Assembly: GCA_964545715.1 (NCBI GenBank) | Contig: CAZJHX010000006.1 | Coordinates: 1 to 64,000, forward strand | Direction of reading: 5' to 3' | Length of the DNA stretch: 64,000 nt | Origin: CAZJHX01 sp964545715 | GTDB lineage: Bacteria > Myxococcota_A > UBA9042 > GCA-2863065 | Shown here: one piece after another, positions 24,145 to 34,035 of the stretch | How positions within the stretch are numbered: the stretch's first letter is position 1 | How the letters are laid out: every line of letters begins with the position of its first letter | Notes under the pieces: generated by a model | Told to the model about the DNA's origin: nothing | Seen by the model: the letters and a program-made list of their open reading frames with translations, nothing else | Database searches by the model: none | Position numbers and translations under genes: made by a program

Positions 24145-26551
24145 CGCGTAGGCTGGCTCCGACGGCGCCTTCGACGTGCTTGATCATCTTCTTCACACGC
24201 TTGTGGACCTCTTTGTCCTTGAGCGACCGCTCGTCGGACCGGAAGTCCAGGTGGAAGCTGACGCTCTTCTTGCCGTCGCCCAGGTGGTAGTTGTCGAAGA
24301 GCGCGCACTGGCGCAGCAGCTCCCAGTCCTTCAGACCGGCGCGGATCTCCGCCACCAGCGCGTCCGCCGTCACCGCCTCGGTGACCTCGAAGCTGACGTC
24401 AAACCCGATCCCGGGATACTTGGGCACGGCCTCATAGCGCGGCTCGGCCTCGCCGGCGGTCAGCAGCACATCCAGGTCGATCTCGGCCAGCGCAACCTGG
24501 CCCTTGATGTCGTCCAACACCTTGGCGGCGCGCGGATGCAGCAGCGTGATGTAGCCCACATCGATCCCGCCCGCCGACACGACGGCCGACCGCTTGGGGT
24601 GGACCCAGGCAGCCCGCCAGCCGATCTCGTCCGCTGTCGGGCGCCGATACGTGACGTCCGGCGCGCCCACGTCCGCAAGCAGCCCGTCGACGGTGCCACG
24701 CAGCTGGCGATACTGCGCCTCAGCGCCCGTGTCGTCGTCCGGATGAACGACCAGCAGCGTCACGTGCCGGTTCTGGTTGGGCAGCTCACCCTCGATCGGC
24801 TGAAAGGCCCGACCGACCTCATACAGCCCAAACGCCTCGTAATACCGAGAGTTCTCCTCGGCGAACTTCAGCAGGTTGGGCACCAGCGACCGGCGCATGC
24901 GGTCCATGTCGGCGCTGATCGTGTTGGCCATGATCAGGCGCCCACCGAGATCGGCGCCCAGGCGCTCCAGCATCGGCTTCCACGTGAACGCGTAGCTCAA
25001 CACCTCGTGCATGCCGCAGCCGGCGCTCAAATACCGGCGCGCGGCCCGGTCCTGCTCCTTGCCCTTGGACCGCTGGGGCTTGGTGATCAGCACCCGTGGC
25101 GGCTTGGGCGGAATGTTGAGATACCCGTGCACGCGCCCGATCTCCTCGATGAGATCCTCGGGGATCGAGACGTCGCGGGTCGCGCGCCACGACGGGACCA
25201 AGACGTGCAGCTCGCCGCTGGAGCGATCCTGCACCTGGAAGCCCAGGCCCATCAGCACGCTGCGGATCTGCCCGATCGGCACATCGATGCCCAGACGCTC
25301 GGAGACAGCGTCCGGGTGCAGCCTGATCGCGGGCGGTGTCTGCATGCGTGCGGCCACATCGACCAGCGGCGACACCACCTTGCAGCCCTCGATCAGCGAC
25401 TCCATCAAGTGCGTGAACAGCCGGGCCGCACCGGCCGCGCCGACCGGATCCAGCGCCTTCTCGAAGCGCGCGGAGGCATCTGTCCGCAGCCCCAGCCGCA
25501 CCGACGTCTTGCGAACGTTGCCGGCGTTGAAGTTGGCGGCCTCCAAAATGACCTCGTGCGTGTCCGGCGAGATCTCTGAGTTCTCTCCGCCCATCACGCC
25601 GGCGATGGCTACCGGGCGCTCCGCGTCACAGATCAGCAGCGTGTCCGCGTCGCATTTACGGTCCTGGCCGTCCAGGGTCTTGACGATCTCGCCATCCTCG
25701 GCGCGCCGCACGACGATCTTGTTGCCGCTGACGTCCTTGGCGTCGAACGCGTGCATGGGGTTGCCCACGTCCAGCATGACGAAGTTGGTGAAGTCGACCA
25801 CGTTGGAGATCGGCCGGATCCCGGTGGCGCGCAGCAGGCACTGCATCCACTGCGGAGACGACTCAATGCGCACGCCCGTGAAATACGCCGCACAATAACG
25901 CGGGCACAGGTCCGGATCGTCCACCACGACCTCGACCCGGTCCTCGCTGCCGTAGACCGGCTCGTAGTCCAGCGGCTTGAGCTTGCGACCGACCAGCAAC
26001 GCGACCTCACGGGCGATCCCACGATGGCCCCACAGGTCCGGACGATGGGTGATCGCCTTGTTGTCGACCTCCCACACAAAGTCGTGCACCGGCACCGCCT
26101 GGGGCAGCGCCTGACCGGGAGTGACCGCGCTGTCGAACAACAGGATCCCGTCGTGGTTATCCGACAAGCCCAGCTCTTTTTCGCTGGCCAGCATGCCGCT
26201 GCTCTCGACGCCGCGAATCGTCGCCTGCTTGATCTCGGTCCCGTCCGGCAGCGTGCAGCCGGCCGGAGCGAGCACCGCCACGCAGCCGACCGACTCCTTG
26301 GCGTTGGGCGCGCCGCACACCACGGTCACCGTGCCTTCGCCGTCCTGCACGGTCACCTGCGTCAGGTGATCGGAGCCTTCGACCGGCGCGACCGCCTCGA
26401 CTCGCACCGTGCGAAACTTGTCCAGACCGCCGCCGATCTCCTCGACGCCCTCCAGCTCGGCGCACTTGAGCGTGAACTCTTCCCCGACCACGTGCGGGTC
26501 CAGCCCGCTGAGGTCCACGTGCCTGTTCAACCAATTCCAGCTGATATACAT
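24137..26551 (-). CDS. pheT: Phenylalanyl-tRNA synthetase beta subunit
   Basis: 804 residues. It opens MYISWNWLNRHVDLSGLDP. An EMAP/tRNA-binding domain follows (LTQVTVQDGEGTVTVVCGAP), then the B3/B4 and B5 domains (WGHRGIAREVALLV and PPAIRLHPDAVSERLGIDVP). The C-terminal anticodon-binding domain has FDVSFEVTEAVTADALVAEI. Start ATG at 26551 is 4 bases after the pheS stop; a longer frame starting at 26614 would overlap pheS and lacks homology. It forms the alpha2-beta2 enzyme with PheS. Confidence 0.97.
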   Translation of the reverse strand: MYISWNWLNRHVDLSGLDPHVVGEEFTLKCAELEGVEEIGGGLDKFRTVRVEAVAPVEGSDHLTQVTVQDGEGTVTVVCGAPNAKESVGCVAVLAPAGCTLPDGTEIKQATIRGVESSGMLASEKELGLSDNHDGILLFDSAVTPGQALPQAVPVHDFVWEVDNKAITHRPDLWGHRGIAREVALLVGRKLKPLDYEPVYGSEDRVEVVVDDPDLCPRYCAAYFTGVRIESSPQWMQCLLRATGIRPISNVVDFTNFVMLDVGNPMHAFDAKDVSGNKIVVRRAEDGEIVKTLDGQDRKCDADTLLICDAERPVAIAGVMGGENSEISPDTHEVILEAANFNAGNVRKTSVRLGLRTDASARFEKALDPVGAAGAARLFTHLMESLIEGCKVVSPLVDVAARMQTPPAIRLHPDAVSERLGIDVPIGQIRSVLMGLGFQVQDRSSGELHVLVPSWRATRDVSIPEDLIEEIGRVHGYLNIPPKPPRVLITKPQRSKGKEQDRAARRYLSAGCGMHEVLSYAFTWKPMLERLGADLGGRLIMANTISADMDRMRRSLVPNLLKFAEENSRYYEAFGLYEVGRAFQPIEGELPNQNRHVTLLVVHPDDDTGAEAQYRQLRGTVDGLLADVGAPDVTYRRPTADEIGWRAAWVHPKRSAVVSAGGIDVGYITLLHPRAAKVLDDIKGQVALAEIDLDVLLTAGEAEPRYEAVPKYPGIGFDVSFEVTEAVTADALVAEIRAGLKDWELLRQCALFDNYHLGDGKKSVSFHLDFRSDERSLKDKEVHKRVKKMIKHVEGAVGASLRGG

Positions 26552-26555
26552 CGCC

Positions 26556-27581
26556 TTACCCGAACTGCCGCAAGAAGCGGATGTCGCCACCCATGAGGTG
26601 GCGGATGTCGTCAATGCCGTACCGCATCATCACCAAGCGCGAGAGGCCCATGCCGAAGGCCCAGCCCTGCCACTTGTCCGAATCGATGCCCGCCGCCCGA
26701 AACACGTTCGGGTGGATGAGCCCGCAGCCCAGAAACTCGACCCAGCCGCTCTGCTTGCAGACCCGGCAGCCATCCCCGTTACAGATCAAGCAGCCCATAT
26801 CGAGTTCGAAGCCCGGCTCGACAAACGGGAAGTAACCGGGCCGCAGCCGAATGGTGACCTCGCGCCCGAAGATCTCGCTCAGGCAGATCTTCATCGCGCT
26901 GATCAGGTTGGCCGCTGAGACCACCTTGTCGACCATGATCCCTTCGATCTGGTGAAACGTATGCTCATGCGAGGCGTCGATGGCCTCGTAGCGGAAGACC
27001 TTGCCCGGGAACACGGCGCGAAACGGCAGCTCGTACTCCTGCAGCGCCCGAATCTGACCCGGCGACGTGTGCGTGCGCAGCAGGTGCCCGCTCTCCAGCC
27101 AGAAGGTGTCCTGCATGTCGCGCGCAGGATGGTCCTCAGGGATGTTGAGCGCCTGAAAGTTGTGAAAGTCGTCCTCGACCTCGGGGTAGTCGAACACGTG
27201 GTAGCCCATCGACTGGAAGATCTCTTCCACCCGATCCTGCACCTGGGTCAGCGGGTGCAGCGTGCCGCCCTTCGTCCTGGTGCCGGGCAGCGTGACGTCA
27301 AACGTGTCGTCGGTCAGCTCCGCCGTGATCGCCGCGTCCTGCAGCGCCGCGCGCCGGGACTCGATGCCCGTCACCACCGCGGTTTTGACGGCGTTGGCCG
27401 CCTGCCCGTACTCGCGCTTCTGCTCGTTGGGCACCTCTCGGATGCCTTTGGACAGCGCCGTCACGGTGCCTTTCTTGCCCAGCAGCTGGACCTCCAGGGT
27501 CCGCAGGGCCGCCGCGTCCGACGCATCACCGATCGCCGCAAGCGCCTCGGCCTGCAGCGTCTCCATGTTCGAAAGATCCAT
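26556..27581 (-). CDS. pheS: Phenylalanyl-tRNA synthetase alpha subunit
   Basis: 341 residues. The N-terminal coiled coil (about 1-85) binds tRNA. The catalytic core has motif 2, FRYEAIDASHEHTFHQIEG, and motif 3, GWAFGMGLSRLVMMRYGI. A CLICNGDGCRVCKQSGW insertion near residue 270 carries four Cys and probably binds zinc, as in many bacterial PheS proteins. Directly before pheT; starts 3 bases after the mini-BCCP stop. Confidence 0.97.
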   Translation of the reverse strand: MDLSNMETLQAEALAAIGDASDAAALRTLEVQLLGKKGTVTALSKGIREVPNEQKREYGQAANAVKTAVVTGIESRRAALQDAAITAELTDDTFDVTLPGTRTKGGTLHPLTQVQDRVEEIFQSMGYHVFDYPEVEDDFHNFQALNIPEDHPARDMQDTFWLESGHLLRTHTSPGQIRALQEYELPFRAVFPGKVFRYEAIDASHEHTFHQIEGIMVDKVVSAANLISAMKICLSEIFGREVTIRLRPGYFPFVEPGFELDMGCLICNGDGCRVCKQSGWVEFLGCGLIHPNVFRAAGIDSDKWQGWAFGMGLSRLVMMRYGIDDIRHLMGGDIRFLRQFG

Positions 27582-27584
27582 GAT

Positions 27585-27798
27585 CTAGTCTTCTTCCATC
27601 CGCGCCAGCAGCTGGCCGTCTTTCACCGGGTCGCCCTCTTTGACCGCGATCTCGAGCAGCTTGCCGTCAAACGGCGCCTCGATCGGGATCTCCATCTTCA
27701 TGGACTCCAGGATCATGATGACGTCGTCTTCATCCAGGGCGTCGCCCGGCTTGGTCTCGATCTTCCAGACGGTGCCGGTGAGCGGCGCGTTGATGTCC

Positions 27799-27806
<8 letters not shown>
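27585..27806 (-). CDS. Minimal biotin carboxyl carrier protein
   Basis: 73 residues, just one biotinyl/lipoyl domain. The biotinylation motif is ESMKMEIP, with Lys36 modified by biotin ligase, and the paired strands DVIMILE and GDPVKDGQLLARME complete the barrel. It lacks the Pro/Ala-rich N-terminal part of AccB, so it resembles the carrier parts of acyl-CoA or pyruvate carboxylases. It overlaps the biotin carboxylase gene by 8 bases. No carboxyltransferase is nearby. Confidence 0.9.
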
Positions 27807-29139
<1,333 letters not shown>

Positions 29140-29153
29140 AGCGAGCGACGGTA

Positions 29154-30512
29154 TCAGTTACCCGACAGGTTGGCGACCAGCCCTTTGAAGACCTCGCCGC
29201 GGTGCTCAAAACTGCGGAACTGATCGAAGGACGCGCACGCCGGTGACAGCACCACGACGCCCCCGTCACCGGCCAGCTCGTAGGCGGCCGTGACCGCGTC
29301 CTCCAGCGTTTTGGTGGTCGTAATCGGGACGCGCCCGTCGATCGCCTCGGCAATGCGCTCGGCCGTGTCGCCGCAGAGCACCGCATGCCGGACGTTGTCG
29401 GCCACCAGGTCCGCCCAGGGCTCGAAGTCGCTGCCCTTTTTGCTGCCGCCCGCGATCAGCACAAACGACTCGGAAAAAGAGCGCAGGGCGGCCTCCCCCG
29501 CGTGCGGATTGGTCGCCTTGGAGTCGTTGTAGAACGTGACGCCGCCCACGGTCCGCACCCGCTCGATGCGATGCTCCAGCCCGGCAAAGCTCTGCAGCGC
29601 GTCGCGAACCGCCTCGACCGACAGGCCAAACGACAACGCAGCGCAGGCGGCAGCCATGGCGTTCTCCACGTTGTGCACGCCGGGCACCTGCAGCTGATCG
29701 ACGCGCACGAGCGCGGTATCGATGTCGCCAAGCCGCGCCGTCAGGGTGTCGCCGCGCAGGAAGACGCCCTCTTTGTCGTCTGGAAGCACGTCGCGCGAAA
29801 ACCACCGCGTCACGGCGGGCTGTGGGGCGCGCCATTGCACGAGGGTCGGGTCGTCAGCGTTCAACACGGCGGTCTCGCCTGCGCCCAGGTTGGCCATGAC
29901 CTGCCGCTTGGCCGCCTTGTACCGATCGTAGGACCCGTCGTAATAGCCGAGATGGTCCGGTGCGATATTGGTGATCACCGCCACCGCCGGGTGCCACTCT
30001 TCGGAGGTCCACAGCTGAAAGCAGCTGACCTCGGCGACCACGGCGTGCTCGGGGGTCAGCTCCTCCAGGGACGCGCACAAGGGCGTGCCCAGATTGCCGC
30101 CGACCCAGGTTGGGCGCCCGCTCGCGCGCAGCATCTCGCCCAGCCAGCAGGTCGTGGTGCTCTTGCCGTCGGTCCCGGTGACGGCGAGGGTGTCGACGCC
30201 GCCCGCCAGCCGCTGAAAGAGCGCGATCTCACCGATGACCTCACACCCCTTTGCGCGCGCGTCCTCGAACACGGCGCCCCGCGGCGGGATGCCCGGGCTG
30301 ACGACCACAAGATCGCCCTCGCGCACCACGTTTTCGCCCAGGACGACCTCCACTCCGGCCCGCAGACGCGCCAAGTGCTCCGCCAGCGCCGTGACGTCGC
30401 GCAGGTCGCTGATGACGACCTGATGACCGCGCACATGAAGGGCGTTGGCCGCCGCGACGCCGCTCTTGGCCAGCCCGATTACGCTGTAGGAGGACTGGCG
30501 CTCAGCCGCCAC
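29154..30512 (-). CDS. murD: UDP-N-acetylmuramoyl-L-alanine:D-glutamate ligase
   Basis: 452 residues from GTG at 30512. It adds D-Glu to UDP-MurNAc-L-Ala. The N-terminal Rossmann start is SVIGLAKSGVAAANAL; the P-loop is VTGTDGKSTTTCWLGE; then GNLGTPL, NIAPDHLGYYDG (catalytic region) and the signature FYNDSKATNPHAGEAAL. The GTG overlaps the murC-like stop by 11 bases; the frame extends farther upstream but only as murC shadow. It sits outside a normal dcw cluster. Confidence 0.95.
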   Translation of the reverse strand: MAAERQSSYSVIGLAKSGVAAANALHVRGHQVVISDLRDVTALAEHLARLRAGVEVVLGENVVREGDLVVVSPGIPPRGAVFEDARAKGCEVIGEIALFQRLAGGVDTLAVTGTDGKSTTTCWLGEMLRASGRPTWVGGNLGTPLCASLEELTPEHAVVAEVSCFQLWTSEEWHPAVAVITNIAPDHLGYYDGSYDRYKAAKRQVMANLGAGETAVLNADDPTLVQWRAPQPAVTRWFSRDVLPDDKEGVFLRGDTLTARLGDIDTALVRVDQLQVPGVHNVENAMAAACAALSFGLSVEAVRDALQSFAGLEHRIERVRTVGGVTFYNDSKATNPHAGEAALRSFSESFVLIAGGSKKGSDFEPWADLVADNVRHAVLCGDTAERIAEAIDGRVPITTTKTLEDAVTAAYELAGDGGVVVLSPACASFDQFRSFEHRGEVFKGLVANLSGN

Positions 30513-31890
30513 GAACCTGCTCGATGAAGCGATCCGCCAGCTGGAAGAGGTCGTCGCCGCCAAAGAAGATGATCTGCTGGCCCGCCTCCATCCGCTCGAA
30601 CAGATACGCCGGGATGTCGTTCATCTCAGGCAGAAACTTCACGTCGGTGCCGTTGGACCGGATCAGGTCGCACAGCCAGGGCGCGTCCACGCCCGGGATC
30701 GGCACCTCGCCCGCGGTGTACAGCTCGGTGATGACCGCGTGGTCGGCCTCTTTGAAGGCCACCGCGTACTCGTCGCCCAGATAGTGGATCATCGTGAAGC
30801 GGTAGGGCTTGAAGATGGCCGTGATCGGACCGTCCGACAGCGTCTTAGCCGCCTCCAGCACGCGCCGGATGCCCGTCGGATGCGAGATGTAGTCCTTGAC
30901 CACGCGCACGGGCCCCGCATCCACCACAGTAAAGCGGTTTTCGATGCCCAGATAGGACGCCAGCCCGCCCTGCACGTGCTCGAAAGAGACACCTAATCGC
31001 ATCGCGGCGGCGGCGGCGACCAGCGCGTTCATGGCGTTGTAGCGACCCGGCTGCGGCATGGCGACCTCGCCCAGCGGCTTGCCGTCTTTCCACACCACAA
31101 AGCGCGAGCCCTCCTGACCGACGACCAGGTCCGTGCCGATGACGTCGGCCTCCGCACCGTCGAGATCGTCGTCAAAGCCCACGCGAACGGCGTCGATGGT
31201 CTTGCCGAGCCGGTCCAGCACTTTGCGAACGCCCTCGTCTCCGACATGAAGCACCGCCGTCTCGCGCCCCTCGTCGGCTTCCAGCACGGCCTGAACCTTG
31301 GCGTACACGCCGTCCAGGTTTTTGTAGTAGTTGAGGTGGTCGGCCTCGATGTTGTTTACGACCAGCGTGCGCGGCCGCACGTGCACCAGCGAGCCGTCGC
31401 TCTCGTCGATCTCGACGACCACGTGCTCGGACGAGGTCACGCGCGCGTTGGTGTGATAGTTGCCCAGCAGCCCACCGATGATGAAGGACGGCTCCAGCCC
31501 GGCGGCCTCCAGGCAGGCGGTGATCATGGCGCTGACGGTGCCTTTGCCGTGCGTGCCGATGATGCCGATGCTGTTCCAATGCTCCAGCAGCGCACCCAGG
31601 ACGCGGGCACGATGCTCGACCCGGATACCGCGCTCGCGAGCCGCAACCAGCTCTGGGTTGGTGGCCGGGATCGCCGTGGAGTAGACCACCATGTCGACGC
31701 CGTCCACGAGAGAGGCGTCATGGCCGATCGTCACCGTGGCCCCCGAATCGCGCATGGCCTCGGTCAGCTGCGACTCGCGCACATCGGAGCCCGACACTTC
31801 GAACCCCCGCGCCATGAGAACCCGGGCCACGGCGCTGACGCCGATACCGCCGATGCCGATGAGATGAACGCGTCGGATGGAGCTGAGCAT
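30502..31890 (-). CDS. Divergent MurC-family Mur ligase
   Basis: 462 residues, starting MLSSIRRVHLIGIGGIGVSA. The UDP-binding Rossmann motif GIGGIGVS and VVEIDESDGSLVHVRPR with NNIEADHLNYY are MurC-like. Three normally fixed sites differ: the P-loop is GTHGKGTVSAM rather than GTHGKTTTTAM and recalls folylpolyglutamate synthase; DYxHHP reads DYISHP; and the F-x-P-H-R-Y-T-R segment reads FKPYRFTMI. It may be the cell's MurC, adding L-Ala to UDP-MurNAc, or a specialised paralogue. It is followed by murD, which favours a cell-wall role. No Shine-Dalgarno is obvious; the start lies 13 bases after the previous stop. Confidence 0.8.
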   Translation of the reverse strand: MLSSIRRVHLIGIGGIGVSAVARVLMARGFEVSGSDVRESQLTEAMRDSGATVTIGHDASLVDGVDMVVYSTAIPATNPELVAARERGIRVEHRARVLGALLEHWNSIGIIGTHGKGTVSAMITACLEAAGLEPSFIIGGLLGNYHTNARVTSSEHVVVEIDESDGSLVHVRPRTLVVNNIEADHLNYYKNLDGVYAKVQAVLEADEGRETAVLHVGDEGVRKVLDRLGKTIDAVRVGFDDDLDGAEADVIGTDLVVGQEGSRFVVWKDGKPLGEVAMPQPGRYNAMNALVAAAAAMRLGVSFEHVQGGLASYLGIENRFTVVDAGPVRVVKDYISHPTGIRRVLEAAKTLSDGPITAIFKPYRFTMIHYLGDEYAVAFKEADHAVITELYTAGEVPIPGVDAPWLCDLIRSNGTDVKFLPEMNDIPAYLFERMEAGQQIIFFGGDDLFQLADRFIEQVRGG

Positions 31891-31903
31891 ACGGGTCGTT
31901 GGT

Positions 31904-32854
31904 TTACTGCTTATCTTCTTGAGCCGCAAGGAGGTCGCTGACCAACTTCCGAATCACCTCGTTGGGGTGGCTGGCCCCGATCAACTCCAGGTACTTTCGG
32001 GCCTCGGGGCCGCCGATTTCGGCCAAAGCGTTGACGATGAGCGTGGCGCGGTCGGGACTGGGCCCCTCCGCCAGCTTGGCGAGCACAGGTACGGCCCTGG
32101 CCGACTTCAGCCGGGCCAGGACGCCGACTGCGATGGCAGTCGTCAGCTCGTCGGCGCCGTCCAGGATATCGATGATCGGCTGCGCGGACTCCTTGCTGCC
32201 CAGGTCGCCCAGGCGCCGCAGAGCCGCCCATCGCTCCTCGGGGTGCTGCGCGGTCAGGGCCGCCTCACACGTCTTGGCGTCCGCGGACACGTACTTGATC
32301 TGCATGGCGACGTCGCGGAAGGCGCCCTCCAGGGCCTCGCCGAGCAGGCTGTCGAACGCCGCTTTGAGGTCGGGAACGGTGGCCTTGATGAATGGCCGCT
32401 CGTCGCCGCGGCGTCCCTCAAAGACCTCGCCCAGGCCCTGCTCGTCCTCCACCCGAACCATGACCGAGACGCCCCACGCCACCGTGCCCCGCTCCGCTTT
32501 GGGATCCGGTTTGCCGTCCTTGACGACGGCGTAGAAGACCTCCGCGGTGCCGCTGTGCCCGTCCTCGACGACCGTAAAGCCCGCTCGCTTCGCCGCGGCC
32601 TCTGCGAGCCCTTGAACGGCGGCGGACATGTCGGCCGGGCGCTCGGACGAGTTCGTGCGGTCGACAGCGATGATCGTCACGTGCAGAGGCGGCACGACGC
32701 GCTTGACCGGCTCCGCTTCGTCTTCACCGGAGCCGCCCGCCTCCACAGCGGGCTCGGTCGGGCTCGGTACAGCCTTTGGCGCGTCTTTCTTGCACCCGGC
32801 GCCGGCCGCCAGAAGCAGCCCAAAAGGAACGATTACGGCTACTCGCACGTTCAC
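31904..32854 (-). CDS. HEAT-repeat lipoprotein
   Basis: 316 residues. Signal VRVAVIVPFGLLLAAGAGC has a lipobox Cys at 21, then an acidic linker. Residues 60-200 form a mixed alpha/beta domain of unknown type. From about 210, paired helices of HEAT/armadillo style repeat (HPEERWAALRRLGDLGSKES, AQPIIDILDGADELTTAIAV, ARAVPVLAKLAEG, ATLIVNALAEIGGPEARKYL). Such arrays bind protein partners. It heads the minus-strand run that includes the Mur ligases, so a role in envelope upkeep is a guess from position. Confidence 0.75.
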   Translation of the reverse strand: MNVRVAVIVPFGLLLAAGAGCKKDAPKAVPSPTEPAVEAGGSGEDEAEPVKRVVPPLHVTIIAVDRTNSSERPADMSAAVQGLAEAAAKRAGFTVVEDGHSGTAEVFYAVVKDGKPDPKAERGTVAWGVSVMVRVEDEQGLGEVFEGRRGDERPFIKATVPDLKAAFDSLLGEALEGAFRDVAMQIKYVSADAKTCEAALTAQHPEERWAALRRLGDLGSKESAQPIIDILDGADELTTAIAVGVLARLKSARAVPVLAKLAEGPSPDRATLIVNALAEIGGPEARKYLELIGASHPNEVIRKLVSDLLAAQEDKQ

Positions 32855-32862
32855 CAGTGTAC

Positions 32863-32892
32863 TTGACGCCCCCGGATCCGGGCCACTAAGGT
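32863..32892 (+). promoter_or_regulatory. Promoter for the Cys-rich lipoprotein, with palindrome in its spacer
   Basis: TTGACG at 32863-32868, an 18-base spacer and TAAGGT at 32887-32892. The spacer contains the perfect palindrome CCCGGATCCGGG (32871-32882), a position where a repressor would block polymerase. The ATG is at 32929. Confidence 0.45.
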
Positions 32893-32928
32893 GTCAAAAC
32901 GGATCTGGGGTTTGAAGGTTAGGTGACC

Positions 32929-34035
32929 ATGAATAAGAGGCTTCGTAGAGCACTGGTGCCGCTCCTGGTGGCTGGCATCGCGGCGGCCTGCAGCCCGGTT
33001 CGATACAGCGACGACGACGAGATCTGCAGCAAGGCCAAGCCCCTGCCGCCCATTGTGCTGGTCAAGGACGAGATCAACGTCAGCTTTGGCGACCGCGCCG
33101 ACTGCAAGCAGGTCAAGTACTTCAAGGATGCCGTCGCCAAAGTGGAATACCGCATCGGCACCGCGTTCGAAAAACACAACATCAAGGGCCTGCTGACGGT
33201 CTACGACAGCGACGGCCAGGTGCTGGACCAGAAGGCGGTCGACCCGTCTGTCTTCCGCTACGATTTCGAGTTCGACGTCATCGCGCAGAAGCCGTTTTTC
33301 GTGGAGTTCAAGGCCACCGACGGCAACTACGCCTACTCATCGCAGGTGCGGTTCATCAAGAAGGATCCCTGCGCCAAGTGCACGGCTGAGGAGGACTGCG
33401 TCGAGACCGTGGACGGCGGCAAGGCCTGTCGGCCCAAGGTGCTGGTCTGCGCCCCGGAGTGCGACGAAGAGAAGGGCATGATCTGCGAGAAGGGCGAGTG
33501 CATCCCGGCCTGCAACCCGCCGTGCACGCGTCGAAACTACCGATGTGACATCGACACCGGCGAGTGCGTCCGCAAAGGCGGTGGGTACTCGTGCAGCCCG
33601 CGGTGCAAGCGGGGCTATCGGTGCCGGCGCGGACGCTGCATCAAGAAGACGGTGGCGTCCGGCTGCAAAGGCGGCTGCAAGCCCGGGACGATCTGCCAGG
33701 CCAACAAGTGCGTGCCGCTGGGCAAGTGCCCGGCGTGCCCCAACCCGACCGACATCTGCAGCAAGGCGACCAACTTCAAGTGTCGCGGCGACGGCGACTC
33801 GGCCAACACCGGCCCCATCGTCGGGCGCGTGGCGTCCACGGTCCGATCGGGCCAGGCCACGATCCTGTACCTCAATCGCGGCAAGCGTCATGGGGTGAAG
33901 CGCGGCAAGCGGGGGACGCTATGCGGCAAATACAAGTTTGTCATCACCAACGCCTTCGCCACCCGCTCCAAGGCCAAAACCAACTCTTCGATTGAGCAGA
34001 TCGGCGATTGCAAATCGGTCGTTATAAAGCGTTAG
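32929..34035 (+). CDS. Cys-rich lipoprotein with C-terminal beta-barrel-like domain
   Basis: About 368 residues. The signal MNKRLRRALVPLLVAGIAAA ends at a lipid Cys. Residues 30-150 are a beta-rich domain. Residues 150-270 hold some 24 Cys in EGF- or WAP-like units (CAPECDEEKGMICEKGEC, CNPPCTRRNYRC, CSPRCKRGYRCRRGRC, CKGGCKPGTICQANKC). The last 75 residues (IVGRVASTVRSGQATILYLN, then GVKRGKRGTLCGKYKFVITN) look like a small SH3-like barrel found at the ends of deltaproteobacterial envelope proteins. Start ATG at 32929 follows AGGTGA; a GTG two codons earlier is possible. Overlaps the next gene by 28 bases. Confidence 0.75.
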   Translation: MNKRLRRALVPLLVAGIAAACSPVRYSDDDEICSKAKPLPPIVLVKDEINVSFGDRADCKQVKYFKDAVAKVEYRIGTAFEKHNIKGLLTVYDSDGQVLDQKAVDPSVFRYDFEFDVIAQKPFFVEFKATDGNYAYSSQVRFIKKDPCAKCTAEEDCVETVDGGKACRPKVLVCAPECDEEKGMICEKGECIPACNPPCTRRNYRCDIDTGECVRKGGGYSCSPRCKRGYRCRRGRCIKKTVASGCKGGCKPGTICQANKCVPLGKCPACPNPTDICSKATNFKCRGDGDSANTGPIVGRVASTVRSGQATILYLNRGKRHGVKRGKRGTLCGKYKFVITNAFATRSKAKTNSSIEQIGDCKSVVIKR

